DNA from: Phymatolithon calcareum
Lineage: Eukaryota > Rhodophyta > Florideophyceae > Hapalidiales
Length of the DNA stretch: 64,000 nucleotides
Direction of reading: 5' to 3'
Assembly: GCA_977006965.1 (NCBI GenBank)
Contig: OZ345379.1
Span: forward strand, 1,798,001-1,862,000
In this document: positions 33,304 to 44,204 of the stretch, in pieces
Numbering within the stretch: the stretch's first letter is position 1
Layout: each line of letters begins with the position of its first letter
The notes under the pieces: model-generated
Told to the model about the DNA's origin: nothing
What the model saw: only the letters and a program-made list of their open reading frames with translations
Database searches by the model: none
Translations under genes and position numbers: made by a program

Positions 33304-35126
33304 ATGAAACTGCTCCGCCGACTCTTCTTTGTAGTCTTGCTCGCGTGGGTGAGCGCACTAAGTACTATGTACCAGGGAAAATCCGGCTGTCTCACACGCT
33401 TTCAAACTAACCGTGCTTACTTTGACGAGTGTAAAAACAACACTTGCTTCTTGTTTCTCGAAACAAAACCTGTAAGTGGGACACGTTCGAGCCTCAATTT
33501 CGTCCAAAAGATTTCTTTCGGCCGTTGATCGTTACAGTTCCTTGTACCTGTAATCATTCTAACTTTTTTCACTGCCTCTCTGCCCAAAAGTTCGTTGAGC
33601 TCGACCCACAAATGGTTGGCGAGGAGCATCAGCAGCTGTTCCCATGTAACAGAGCATCCAAAACATTTCCGCTTCTTGAAGGAGTGGCCTTCGACATTCA
33701 TCAAAGCATGTTCATGGATCCCGAACCGTTGTGCGTGTGGGCCGGCCCCTTGTGCACCTTCAATAATATGGTTGACTTTATGTTGCAGACTGCACAATCT
33801 CCGGTGACCAGGGAGTATCATTTCGCCCTCTCTAGTTTTCTAGCGATCACTCGGCGGCGCGTTTCGAAGTACACGATCCCCACAACGCCATATCTAGAAA
33901 GTCGGGTTGTGATTCTAGGACCTAGTGCCGAAACAGGTGATCATTCTCCTATGGAGGAAGCCTTCGAGGAAGTGGTAAGGCCATTCCAGAAATGGACATG
34001 GGTTTTACTCACTGGTGTCATAATTTTTTTCTTTCTGCTCCAGCTTCTCATTGCACTTGTCTTTTCAACCCCATCAACATATTCGAATATCCCTGGAAAT
34101 CTTGTCGGTGATCGATTTCAAGATCGTCGTTACGAGAGTGAATCCCTCCACGACAAAACTCCGAGTTCTCAACGTCTGGTACAGCTGCGGCTGACGCACA
34201 GGGCTGCGATCGCCTCGCTGGGATTCGCTTTGTCCAGCTTTTTCGTCGTCACCATCCTGTTCTACGAGATCTCTGTTGTCAACTTCCTGTTCAATCATGG
34301 ACCAGAGGAGGTCAGCAAGGAAGTTCGAAAGTTCACAAGGAATGAGTTGACAAAGTACGCCGTCCCGAAAGATACAGCTGTAGAGAGTGCGTGGCGAATG
34401 GCTGGTACGGACAAGTGTTCTTTCAATTTTCAAGATTCAACATTCACAGGCTAACATTTTCAACTTCCATCTCTTCATTCTCGTTCTCATTTTTCAAACA
34501 GTGGATCCCACTGGGAAAAGGTTCCCAAATGTAACATCTCTCCCCTGGTATAGATGCAGTGGTAGCGATGAAGTAAGTGACGGGACCAGTCGACTCCTTG
34601 CAAAGCAACCCCTATCATGGCCACACTAACCGCACCTTCGCGACCGAACTGCAGTGTTACGATAAAATCCTGAACAGCTCTGATCCAAGGAAATACATGG
34701 TAACATTTTCGGTATGTGCTCCATAATCTTTGAACTTTGAGTTGCACAAAATGACCTCTGATCTGTTTCCCTACAATCTAACAGGCTGAAGCGGTGTACC
34801 AATTGAGGACGAGACAAGCATGTGGGAACCTGACCATGTACAAAACAAAAAAGCCAATATTTGCGTTCAGGGGAGGCTGGTTCTTGAACGATGCAGCGCC
34901 AACCACCGTACGCGTGCAGATCGACCGTGAAATCCTTCGATTGGAGCAAGACGGCAAGATGAGGGAAATTATCAAAGACAGAGTGGGAAATCTAAACGAT
35001 GAGTGCAACACAAACACGAAAAACATACGACCGCATCTGATGGCAATCCCGCTCATTTTCTCAGCTGGCCCTGCAGTTTTCATTGTATTTTTCCTGCTTG
35101 TACGTGGATGTTGCTTGAGATGCTGA
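33304..35126 (+). CDS. Ionotropic glutamate receptor-like membrane protein, five exons
   Basis: Exons 33304-33471, 33591-34404, 34502-34572, 34655-34699 and 34785-35126 join without a break into 479 residues. The introns are 119, 97, 82 and 85 bp, all GT-AG. The N-terminus is a signal peptide (MKLLRRLFFVVLLAWVSALS). A first lobe (FLAITRRRVSKYTIPTTPY) has the form of an S1 ligand-binding half. Two spans follow (WVLLTGVIIFFFLLQLLIAL and FALSSFFVVTILFYEISVV), then an S2-like half with VRVQIDREILRLEQDGKMRE and a late cysteine, and a last span (LMAIPLIFSAGPAVFIVFFL). This signal-S1-TM-TM-S2-TM order matches iGluRs. The M2 pore loop and the M3 SYTANLAAF motif are not recognisable, so channel activity is doubtful and it may be a receptor without a pore. 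The splice model is mine; family assignment is moderate. Confidence 0.62.
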
Positions 35127-35603
35127 GCCAGCAGTGCTGCAAAACATTCACTCTGCGGGACACCCACATAAACTCACGGCCAGTCCACGCAATCGGCAGA
35201 TTCATGTGTAATTTTAATAGAGGAGTCGTGTGAGCTTGCGATTTGAAAACGGCGGAACACAATTTGCGTGAAACCGAGACGGCAACGATTCCGACATTCA
35301 ACGCAAGGGGAAGAGCAAAATGTTGGCGGCTCGAGAACACAGATTTCAGGAAGACGAGAGAGCCTCACGAATAGAAAGGGCCACTGTGTTTACAACCCAC
35401 TCGGGTAAAGAACATGCAGTGAAGGAAAAAGCAATAACGAATGCCCGTAGACTTTAGTATGCACCATATTTCAATTCTTAGTTTCTGTCTGTTAACTCAG
35501 CAAGACCAGTTCTGACGCCTAGCAAAAGTTTCTTTCATGTTCAAAAGTGACGCTGCGATAATTGGATGTACGGTATCTTCTCCATGGACGGCACGCTTCA
35601 TTC
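35127..35603. other. Short spacer between convergent genes
   Basis: Lies between the iGluR-like stop and the COPA stop. It must hold both 3' ends; nothing else is seen. Confidence 0.4.
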
Positions 35604-38600
35604 TCAGGCATACACGCGGAGGCCTTCACCTCGCGCTCCGACTTTGCCGATGCTGCAAATATTACAAACGTGGTCCTTGAATTCGGGAGCGTACGCCGCC
35701 TGGCAATAAGGGCACGATTCCTTAGCTTCGCCGTTGTACAGGGGGACAAGTGCGCCGCATTCGACAGCGAACTCTCTTCGCTCATCGTAGTCTACCTCAC
35801 TCACGTTGGTCATATTCCTGTCACAAATCTGCATCACCCGGCGGGCGTTCTGGGCCTGTGCCGGCGCAGGAGCAAGCTCCAGCAATCGACGAGCGAATCC
35901 CGCCGCATATGCAAAGTTCCGTGTGTTGCACGCCGTCATCATGGCGTACCGAAGCGCAAGCTGCACATGCACCGGCGCCATTTTGCACTTCGAAAATAAG
36001 CCGGCGAGCTGAACCTGTCGCGCTGCATCATTCTCCGATCGCGCCTTACGTCCTGCGGCTTCTAGTCGCAAACCTGTAACATACTCCCGCGCCATGAGCA
36101 ACGCAGTCTTGCAGTCCTCAACCTCTTTGTTGCTGCTAACTACCAACAACGGAACGTAGGTGATAATAGACGAGAACAGCTTCATGGCATCGGCGAACTT
36201 GGCATCCTGGAATCGCTTCTGCGCCACACGGAAGCGCTCCCGGAGAAGCGGCAATGTTACCGCAATTGCACAAGACTCGATAGATGTCGGTCGGGGAATG
36301 TACAATGTATTCATCGGCATGGTTTGTGCCGCATCAAGAGAACCGCGACATCCAGCATATGCAGCCATAAAGGCATCCTTCATGGGGGCGAACGAACCCA
36401 CCCCGATTTGCACAGTTAGCAATTTCATGGCCTCTTCGAACGCACCTGCAGCGGCAAGCTCACCCGCTAGCTTAGATGACCTTGTCCACCGAACTGATGC
36501 CCCTGGCCCCGGTGTTGGTGGAACATAGTACGCGGGTTCACCGGCACTTGACGCTATACCATCTCCCATACCAAATCCGACATCCACACCATCCTCGTCT
36601 CCAAGTCCACCATCATCGATTTTAAAGTCACCACCCCAGGCATCTTCCCCATTAACTGCACCCCCGTCGTCCACCGATAAACCAACGGCAAACGGATCGA
36701 CTACAGGAGCAGCGCTAACCTTTCGATCGTCCTCCCAATTTGGATCCCTTTCCGAAGCTTCAAAGGCGGCAGCGTCTTCATAGTAATCGCCGGTAGGTTC
36801 TTCAAAGTCTTCTTCAGCCCCTGGATCTCTTTGAAACAGGCCGCGAGCGACGGGAAGCTGAGGCCAGGAGAGATCTTCTTCCCCAAACACGGGGACTGGA
36901 GGCATCATGAGACTACTTTTGTTTTTCGATGGTGGTTTGATGCCATCCACATCGCCGCCCATTTCTTCCACAAGCTCTTTGAGGCCATGAGTTTTGGCGG
37001 TCAGTTTAGCGAGGGCAGTTTGGCCACAGTCGCGAAGGACCGAGATACGACCTTCAACGTCCCCAAGATACATCGCAATCTGGAAACGAGCCGCCAAATT
37101 GCCTCGTCCTTCGGCAATTTTCGAAACCTTGGCTAGCTTATCAAAGTTACCAGTGATAACATACAAAAAGGAGAGTCCTTCAAGATCCTTGGTGCGCTGA
37201 AGACAGAGCTCAAAAACTTCAAGGTTCCCCTGTCGCAGGGCTTCTTGGGAAAGACGCTTGAACGCTTCAGGCTCGTTAAGCGCTTGCGCGGCTTCCAAAG
37301 CAACTTCGATAGCACCAGAGTCTAGCGCCAAGGCCAGGCGGGTCTTCTCATCCTTCACAAAGTGCAAGGCAACTTCTGGAAAACCCTTCCGTTGCAGATA
37401 CGCGATGATTGACTGTCCGCGAAGTCGGTTGGAAGAAATCATTCGCTTGACATCATCGTATCGCTTGCGAAGTAGCAAAAGTTTGAATGAGAACTCTGTC
37501 GGGTCAATGGGCAGAATCCCGGGGTTGCCTTCTCTATCTATGAAACAAACCGCCGGTCCACGAACCCTAGTCAGATAAATCGGTTGGGAAAGTGTTTTCA
37601 CGATACCACTGTCACCATTCGGTAGGCAATACTTCAGATGGTTGAGCGTAGTGTACAGAAGAACGCCCGAATCATCCCACGCAGCGGACTTGACACGAAT
37701 AGTTTCATGCACTGTGGCCAGATGCACAAGCCGGTTCGTACACAAAACGATGACATGCTTGCCGATAAGCGCGACCCTTTTGTTATCCTCAGACCACACA
37801 GCATACTTAGCGTTAGCCTGCACCTCAGCGGTGACCTTCCGCTGTTGCAAGTCCATCAGGACGACCTTCTTGTCAGACCGAATCAAGCAATACCCGGAGC
37901 CAGCGCCGAACAGGCAATCAGCGCCAGGAATGTTGATGGGAACACGCTTAGTGACCTTGTTTCCCAAATCACGAACGATGATTTCCCGGCCCTTTTCCAA
38001 CGTTGCGAACCGTTTGCGGCCGACAAAAACAGCGGATTTACCAGACCCTCGTCGGGGCTCCACAATATTCTCGCTGTTACCCGAACCCGAACGCGGCAAG
38101 TTGGTGTACAATTCAAATGTACCACCATCGGCGTCATAATTAAGGAGAACCGCATGCTCGGCGAGATTGTAGGACATGCTGCGCGGAGGTGCTTGGTATG
38201 CCAATGACTGTCCTCCCATGCTTCCGCCTCCAAACATTGAAAAGGAATTCGGCATTCTGCCAACGGTATCGAACATGCTCGGAGCCGCTTGGCGGACAGC
38301 TACAAGCAGCATGTCACGGCCATTGTTGAAATCCAAAAAGCGAATATAACGATCCTTGGTGTAGACAAGGCACTGCTCCGTCGCCTGGTAGGCCGGTCGC
38401 TCACGCTCAAGCTTGAATACAAGCATACCTGAATCATGGCCGGCGGCCAAAAGGTTCACGCTGGGGTGGGCGGCAAGAATCCAAAAGCGGTCTGACTCAC
38501 GCCGGAATGTGTGAAGGCATGTTCTCCGGTTCAAATCCCAGACCCTGATGGACTTATCTTCCGAGTCCGTAATCACGAGTTCCTGGCGCGGATGAAACAT

Positions 38601-39377
38601 GGCGCACGAGACGTTGTTCAGATGGCCTCGGAATGTATCCACCTCCCACGCCTTGGTATCCGACATTTGCCAAAGTTTCACCTGCCGATCATCAGCTCCG
38701 GAAACAATAAAAGGCAGAGTCGGGTGAAAGGAAGCCCAATTAACTCCACGGGAATGCCCTTCAAGAACGTACTTGACAATCGCGTCAGTACTGCCGAATA
38801 AATCTGCATTGACGGCGGCAGGCAGCTGTCCCCGGACTTGGGTCATGACATCGGTGGGACGAACAGACTTCTGACGGAGCGCAGAGATGTCCCACACGCG
38901 GATCGTCTGATCGAGCGAGGCGGAGACAACGAGATCTTCATTCGGGGAGAACATAGCAGACATACAGTAATGAGAATGGCCTGTGAGAACGGCGAGACAG
39001 GAGCGGTTCTGCCAGTTCCAAATGCGCACGGTCTGGTCATCGCTTGCGGAGACTATCCATGGTGACTCGTGGTGGAAATAGACTGTGCGGATATAGTCAA
39101 GATGGCCGATAAGCGTGAAGATGCAACGACGCAGTTTGTAGTTCCAGACCTTGATCTTGTAGTCGTCGCCACCAGATACAAACAGCGGCTGGGTACGGTG
39201 GAAGTCGACACCGCGGACGGGGCCATCGTGCTCATCAAACCGATCGATTAAGGTGCCCATGCGGTAGTCCCAGAGCTGGATCGTGCCATTATGCAAACTG
39301 GCGAGAATCCAAGGGCGCGTGGGGTGAAAGGCGAGTCCCTTTACACGATTACTCTTTGTTTCGAATTTCGTCAACAT
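35604..39377 (-). CDS. COPA: Coatomer subunit alpha (COPI alpha)
   Basis: 1257 residues in one exon, close to the usual length of about 1220-1240. It is a scaffold subunit of the COPI coat that captures KKxx cargo and drives Golgi-to-ER retrograde transport. It opens with the family's N-terminus (MLTKFETKSNRVKGLAFHP). WD40 repeats cover about residues 1-330 (VSGGDDYKIKVWNY, VSASDDQTVRIWNW, VSASLDQTIRVWDI, VSGADDRQVKLWQM). A second propeller and helical solenoid follow to about 820, then an acidic linker (YYEDAAAFEASERDP). The C-terminal domain ends in paired cysteine motifs (ESCPYCQAAY, DHVCNICSIG). There are no breaks. Confidence 0.97.
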   Translation of the reverse strand: MLTKFETKSNRVKGLAFHPTRPWILASLHNGTIQLWDYRMGTLIDRFDEHDGPVRGVDFHRTQPLFVSGGDDYKIKVWNYKLRRCIFTLIGHLDYIRTVYFHHESPWIVSASDDQTVRIWNWQNRSCLAVLTGHSHYCMSAMFSPNEDLVVSASLDQTIRVWDISALRQKSVRPTDVMTQVRGQLPAAVNADLFGSTDAIVKYVLEGHSRGVNWASFHPTLPFIVSGADDRQVKLWQMSDTKAWEVDTFRGHLNNVSCAMFHPRQELVITDSEDKSIRVWDLNRRTCLHTFRRESDRFWILAAHPSVNLLAAGHDSGMLVFKLERERPAYQATEQCLVYTKDRYIRFLDFNNGRDMLLVAVRQAAPSMFDTVGRMPNSFSMFGGGSMGGQSLAYQAPPRSMSYNLAEHAVLLNYDADGGTFELYTNLPRSGSGNSENIVEPRRGSGKSAVFVGRKRFATLEKGREIIVRDLGNKVTKRVPINIPGADCLFGAGSGYCLIRSDKKVVLMDLQQRKVTAEVQANAKYAVWSEDNKRVALIGKHVIVLCTNRLVHLATVHETIRVKSAAWDDSGVLLYTTLNHLKYCLPNGDSGIVKTLSQPIYLTRVRGPAVCFIDREGNPGILPIDPTEFSFKLLLLRKRYDDVKRMISSNRLRGQSIIAYLQRKGFPEVALHFVKDEKTRLALALDSGAIEVALEAAQALNEPEAFKRLSQEALRQGNLEVFELCLQRTKDLEGLSFLYVITGNFDKLAKVSKIAEGRGNLAARFQIAMYLGDVEGRISVLRDCGQTALAKLTAKTHGLKELVEEMGGDVDGIKPPSKNKSSLMMPPVPVFGEEDLSWPQLPVARGLFQRDPGAEEDFEEPTGDYYEDAAAFEASERDPNWEDDRKVSAAPVVDPFAVGLSVDDGGAVNGEDAWGGDFKIDDGGLGDEDGVDVGFGMGDGIASSAGEPAYYVPPTPGPGASVRWTRSSKLAGELAAAGAFEEAMKLLTVQIGVGSFAPMKDAFMAAYAGCRGSLDAAQTMPMNTLYIPRPTSIESCAIAVTLPLLRERFRVAQKRFQDAKFADAMKLFSSIITYVPLLVVSSNKEVEDCKTALLMAREYVTGLRLEAAGRKARSENDAARQVQLAGLFSKCKMAPVHVQLALRYAMMTACNTRNFAYAAGFARRLLELAPAPAQAQNARRVMQICDRNMTNVSEVDYDERREFAVECGALVPLYNGEAKESCPYCQAAYAPEFKDHVCNICSIGKVGARGEGLRVYA

Positions 39378-40539
39378 CTTGCCTCGTACAGGGGTGGTGC
39401 GCGCTCGTCACCCGTGTCAGTTCGAAGCACCGGCGACGCGAGCGGGCAGCTCGAGAGGCGCTGGAAAGATACGACGGAATGGCGACAGCGTGTGCAGAGA
39501 TATTCGAGCGGTGAGAATGCGAGTGTGCTCCACAGACGAGGACGGATCGCGCCGATTGACCGCCGGGCCGCAGCTTCCAATGCGCTGCGAAGAGACCGAC
39601 GAAAGGTTGAAGGAACTCGAAGCGCACTGCTGCTACCGTGGGGAACTTGCTGGCCAAGCTCCGCAACGCGCCGTTCTTTCGAATTACTTACACAAGAATC
39701 CAGGTTCCCATGCTGATTGGCTCATAGCACTGTCATGCAGTTGGATGGGCTGACACTAATTCGGTAAGTTTTAAAAAAATAATCAAATGTTTGGACGTAC
39801 TTTGCACTTTTACTGAGACACTCTTATGCAGGCGATCGATTGGTCGAGAAAGGATGTTTTTTGTAGAACTTTTAAAAAATAATGAAAGTTTCAAACTTAC
39901 AGCGCCATCAATCATTGAACGATGCAATCAATTTTCAATGACCATAGGCTACTCATGCGCACTGTAATGCAGCGTATGATTATAAATCATCCTCGTGTAC
40001 GTTTAGAGGTCAATCTCTAAGCCGATGAACGACTTCCGCCAATAGCAAGCTCGTTTGCAGAATTTCAGACGAGTTACAGGACTTTCTCAGTAGATTAAAT
40101 TATCCAGTAAAAACACTGCACGCGTCCAAAAACTGCATACCCGCACGCATTATGCTTTTTGTTTCGCCATGCGCACATTCCTTGCAACAACTGGCACGGC
40201 GTATCATACTTAACCACACTTGCCTAGTTGTTTTGCTGCATCGCGCGGTGATAACAGTGCCAGTGGCTTTTATCCTAGTGATGAATATCAACGCAAATTT
40301 TAACATCAATCCAACAGCTGATATTTCTTATCTTATTGATTGATTAATCAATTAATCAGCCCAAAAGAAAGTGTGATATTATTTTCATATTTTAGCATTT
40401 TCAATTTTGTGCAGCCATAAGACTACCTTGTGCTTTTTTGTATGCCACGCGTCACAATCAAATTTTCTGATATGGTATTGCCCAACTATAATTGATTAAT
40501 CAACCCAACCTGATTATTGCTCTTAATCAGTAATCAGGT
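39378..40539. other. Intergenic, AT-rich, with ATTAATCA clusters
   Basis: No gene seen. The COPA promoter should be just above 39377. Around 40335-40550 the motif TGATTAATCA and near variants (ATTGATTAATCA, TTAATCAGTAATCAGG) cluster. Confidence 0.35.
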
Positions 40540-41960
40540 TCATTAATTTGCGCCACTGCTCATCACTCGCGAATCTTCACGCCTGTGGCAATATGAGGGC
40601 AATGGCGGCGACGTGCTGGAGTACTGTACTCTCAGCATCGCGCCTGCGGTTGATTCCGGGTGAACGGCAAGGGGTTCGATCGAGACTCGTGAAGACAAGC
40701 TTTGGCTTGGATTTTCAGCAGAGAAGTATCGGGCTGCGACCATTTGTGCGCTCTGCATGCATGCAAATTTGACGAATGTTTTAAACGCCGATGACTCGTC
40801 GTGGCTTCCAGTTGGAATACAAACCAACTGGTCGAAAAACCGATTTAATGGTCTCGTCATGCTCAGAATTGGATGGCGTGCGGAGTATTACAACACCAGA
40901 TCAGCAAAACGCTTTTTGAAAAATGGCCTCGCTTGAGCTTCTGTAATGGAAAACCGCACCGGGCGACTAGAAGGAACCGGATTTCGTCTGCAAGACGCAA
41001 GTCTGAAAAGGTGGGGCAGAGGAGAAGAAGTGTTGACAGCGGTCGGGCAATGTCAATGGTTTTGCATGTGGGAAAAGGAGTTGTATCCAATCACGGCAGT
41101 CTGTTTGGGGGGCATGGGAGGCGCTCAGCGGTCTTGCCCACGTTGTTGGCCATCGTAGTCATCTTTGCCCGTTGCGTTTCTAAGAGCTTTCCAGGTACAT
41201 TAACTCGCCGCGACGCATCGAAAAAGGCACTGTCAGCAGCTGTGGCTGTAGCTCAAGCGTTACCGATGGCAACCTACCGTTGAGGCTCCGGAGCAGAAAA
41301 ATCTGTTGTAACCAGAAGTTTTATTCATGCAAAACGTTTTATTGATGGCAAGAAATTACATATTGACTCATTCTATTCGTGAGACCAGGATATCTTATTC
41401 CACATAGAGCACACCTTTGGAGGTGTGAAATGATGCTGAAGGACGGCAGAGGGGAAATAAAACTGTATGTAGTGCAGCTTTTTTCGAAATTGCTCGGGCT
41501 CCAAGCTCGCAAGACATGTCCTCTTTCTTTATTGCCGAAGGCATTAGTTTTAAATTGACGCTTGAACTTACCCTCGACCCAAGTTCTCATTTTCCAAACA
41601 CTTGAGTTTCTCCCTGTTCAGATCTTCTACATGACCGCCTTGTGCATGTCCCCTCGACGGCATGACAATCGTGTTGCCAGCCAATGTGTATAGAAAGCAG
41701 CAAAATCACACTGGACCGGTTTTGGGTATTCTTAGCATTTCCCTAATTCCGAATTGTGTCACGCCGTCGCACAATGCAGCATTGACTGTTCCTGTTGTCG
41801 TCTGCTACATTGGTGTTACATTCGGACGAAGTCGGACATGAGGTAAGCGCAAAGTGCTGTACGACTCGTGGGTAGACGCACCGGAGCGTTCTGGGTATCA
41901 CAAGAGGCGTGGATGGCGAAAGGGATTAGTCTACCTGCGAATGATTGTCATCGTGGGTTC

Positions 41961-42289
41961 GGACTGAAGTGTTCTATTTATTTATTATGGCAAGATTTTA
42001 TTAGATCTAATAAAATCTTGCCATTACTCAAGGTGCAAATTTGAGGGCCCTCTAAGATGTTCCCGAGCTGAATGTCATTTCGGGTAGTTGAGAAATTGCT
42101 TCCCGCGAGACTGCGGACACCCCACTATACGGCGACACCCGTCTGCCCTTGGCGGAACATAACTCAATTCCCAGCATGCTGGGACAGGATTTGAACCGCC
42201 GACCTCACGTGCCTGCCTGTATCATACCGGAATATGCGCACAGGTGCGCAAGGGGAGATTTACCACTATGCCACAGGTTGGACTGAAGT
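41961..42289 (-). mobile_element. tRNA-derived SINE with 10-bp target-site duplication
   Basis: The body is 41971-42279, flanked by GGACTGAAGT at 41961-41970 and 42280-42289. On the minus strand it starts with an A-box (TGGCATAGTGG) about 5 nt in and a B-box (GGTTCAAATCC) about 80 nt further on. It ends in an (ATAA)n tail after a 38-bp palindrome. The homologous position in the right repeat copy (49227-49250) is uninterrupted and carries the target sequence once. An acceptor stem does not pair, so it is not a functional tRNA gene. Confidence 0.8.
41987..42024. repeat. 38-bp perfect palindrome near the SINE 3' end
   Basis: Arms of 19 bp with no loop, centred between 42005 and 42006 (GGCAAGATTTTATTAGA and its complement). 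It precedes the (ATAA)n tail and may act as the 3' structure recognised by a partner LINE. Confidence 0.9.
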
Positions 42290-42645
42290 ATGATGTGATT
42301 ATGATACAATGGATGGGGAGAGTTGCGGACGGATTGCAGCAATCGATGGACAAGAGAATATGGGCAGAAACTATGTTTGGGCGTGTGAGACTGCTGTATA
42401 TAACACAATGGATTCTACATTTGGTTTCTACAAAGACCATGGACCTCACCCACGGAGTTGTAGGTTCGTTTTCACATTCGTTTCCCAGGTGTAGCGCCAG
42501 GCTCCAAAAGAACCCGACGCCACATGGGAAAGAAAAGCCCAAGAGAGGAGAGAGAAGAAAAGAGCGGGAGAGAAAAGACAAAAGAGGAGCAAAGAAAGAC
42601 AAGCCAACAAAACCTCCAGGACAAACAGATAGATTAAGCGTGTAG

Positions 42646-43115
42646 ACGTCGGCGTCGTCCTCTAGCGGCGACCTTGGCTTGGTCGTCGACCTTGAGACAT
42701 GCGCGCGAAAAGTGGACAGGGGCCTTGAGAGCGAATGTCACCGAACTGGCTTGTGCGGCGAAACGGTTGCGGTCAAGAAGGGTTGGGAAGTCACCGACTC
42801 CGCGTGGTCGAAGGGATTCACAGGCGCGACGCGTGTGGGATCCAAGCACTCGAGCCGAAGTCCAGAAACCTCCGGCACAGGGACGACGTCATCCTGAGAC
42901 GGCGACCTTGGCTTGGCCGTCGACCTACGAACGAACGCACGAAAAAGGGAAAAGGGAACTTGAGCGCAGTTGTCTCCGTGCTGGCTTGCATGACGACGGT
43001 TGCGTCCAAGAAGGTTGGGAAGAGCTCCGACTCCGCGTGGTCGAAGGGACTGTCAGGCGAACATTGCGCGTGCTTGATCCAAGCAATCGAGCCGAAATCC
43101 AGAAACCTCCCCCAC
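42646..43115 (+). repeat. Two diverged tandem copies of a unit of about 236 bp
   Basis: Segments starting near 42646 and 42882 share GGCGACCTTGGCTTGG, CGTCGACCT, CCGACTCCGCGTGGTCGAAG and CAGAAACCTCC in the same order. Both lie in the roughly 860-bp insertion of the left repeat copy. The open frames across them change between copies, so I do not call a gene. Confidence 0.7.
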
Positions 43116-43814
43116 CTTCCTTTACTCAGAGGAAGGAACTAACTAGCTTATATACTACAACCTACGCAAAAGACAGCGATGCAGCGCATAGACACACGAG
43201 AGATACGTGCAAGTATCGCCCAACAGATCACCTACCACGAGCAGCATGACTATCGCGATCCAAGCTGTGCGGCGTACAGTCGCGAGAGGAAAAAGAGACC
43301 GCCTTGGGACAGCGACATAACAGCGGGCGCTACACCAGGGATATCAGGTACTCGACGAGGGAGGATGGATAGATGGTGCGAAGGATACCCTTTTAACTAC
43401 GATCTGGATGGCTGGATGCACAGATGAGATTTGATAAAGCAGGGAATGGTGCGTTGACTGAAGACGGAGGGGCAGTGAGAATTTGAGTCACAAGGAAAGT
43501 GGCACTTGCACTGAATTTCAGGTTTGCAAGCATGCAAGAATAATGCAGAGGGGAGCAAGGCTCTTGCAGAGGGCAATCGAGCTCAATACAATGCATCTCT
43601 CGTTCCATAGCTTCAAAAAAAGTCATGATAGTAGCATGAAAACAAGATACGTGCATGGGATGTGCCAAACCAAGTTTTCCCTTTCCTTTAATGCATGCAC
43701 CCGCGCGCGGCACAGGATCCCTTCGGTTGCTGCGAAGGGACCCGTCCCGAGAGGGGCGAACAGGAGGCAGAGAAGGCACTCGGAAAGCGATAAGTTTCTC
43801 CACCAAACTCTAAG

Positions 43815-44141
43815 TTGCGACATGGAACTGCGGCGGACGCTCCAACCAAGGTAACAGGTGCTAAAATGCGATCGAGAATAACAGAGAGACCAATAGCCGA
43901 GGAAACCAGGACACCCACCATCGACGTGGTGGTGCGGGTCAGAGACCTACGATGGAACTGGCTTGGCCACATTCTTAGAATGGACGAGCGCCGCCTGGTC
44001 CGCCAGGTGCTGCTACAATGCGTCAGACCAACGCCAGAATCACACTCTGGTGACGTACCTGGACGAGACGTGAAAGCCGAAGTCAAACTCGCTAACGATT
44101 GGATAGAATGGAAGAATCTTAGACCCTCGAATAGCTGCTAG
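43815..44141 (+). pseudogene. 3' end of a non-LTR retrotransposon reverse transcriptase
   Basis: The ORF contains RWNWLGHILRMDERRLVRQV, the conserved post-RT segment (WLGHxLRM) found near the C-terminus of many LINE ORF2 proteins, followed by a charged tail and stop. RT catalytic motifs are absent upstream, so the copy is 5'-truncated, as is usual for LINEs. It is followed by a palindrome pair and an (AATG)n tract that probably mark its 3' end. Confidence 0.65.
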
Positions 44142-44202
44142 CCCGGGCTAGCAGCTATTCGAGGGTCTCCTTTTCCCCTAATGGGCCCATTAGGGGAAAA
44201 GG
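44121..44202. repeat. Two abutting perfect palindromes (48 bp and 34 bp)
   Basis: 44121-44168 (centred on GCTAGCCCGGGCTAGC) and 44169-44202 (centred on AATGGGCCCATT) are each perfectly self-complementary, loopless and directly adjacent. They overlap the last codons of the LINE fragment and are followed by (AATG)n. Confidence 0.95.
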
Positions 44203-44204
44203 CT

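Larger units (their letters stand above)
40543..43700 (-). mobile_element. Old repeat element, left copy (transposase relic)
   Basis: Diverged but clearly the reverse-complement counterpart of 48660-50630, in several blocks: 40740-40910 with 50390-50540, 41340-41600 with 49600-49890, 41640-41960 with 49230-49550, 42280-42480 with 49040-49230, and 43340-43690 with 48660-49000. Coding traces on the minus strand include EGKFKRQFKTNAFGNKERG and RCALCGIRYPG, matched in the right copy by EGKFKRKFVTNAFGIKERD and ICALCGLRNPG. The RIPxTGPV stretch and the cysteine motif faintly recall the C-terminal half of piggyBac-type transposases; that identity is tentative. The copy is interrupted by a SINE (41971-42279) and by about 860 bp (42484-43345). 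Confidence 0.55.

Noticed and set aside
35750-39753. Plus-strand ORFs opposite COPA (up to 189 codons)
   Set aside because: They are shadows of the long COPA frame on the other strand and have no domain features.
42170-42279. Possible functional tRNA gene on the minus strand
   Set aside because: A-box and B-box are present but no acceptor stem forms, and the segment lies inside a unit with target-site duplications, so it is a SINE head.
42674-43249. 191-codon ORF in the insertion of the left repeat copy
   Set aside because: The two 236-bp tandem units are read in different frames, so the protein sequence does not repeat where the DNA does. That argues against real coding.
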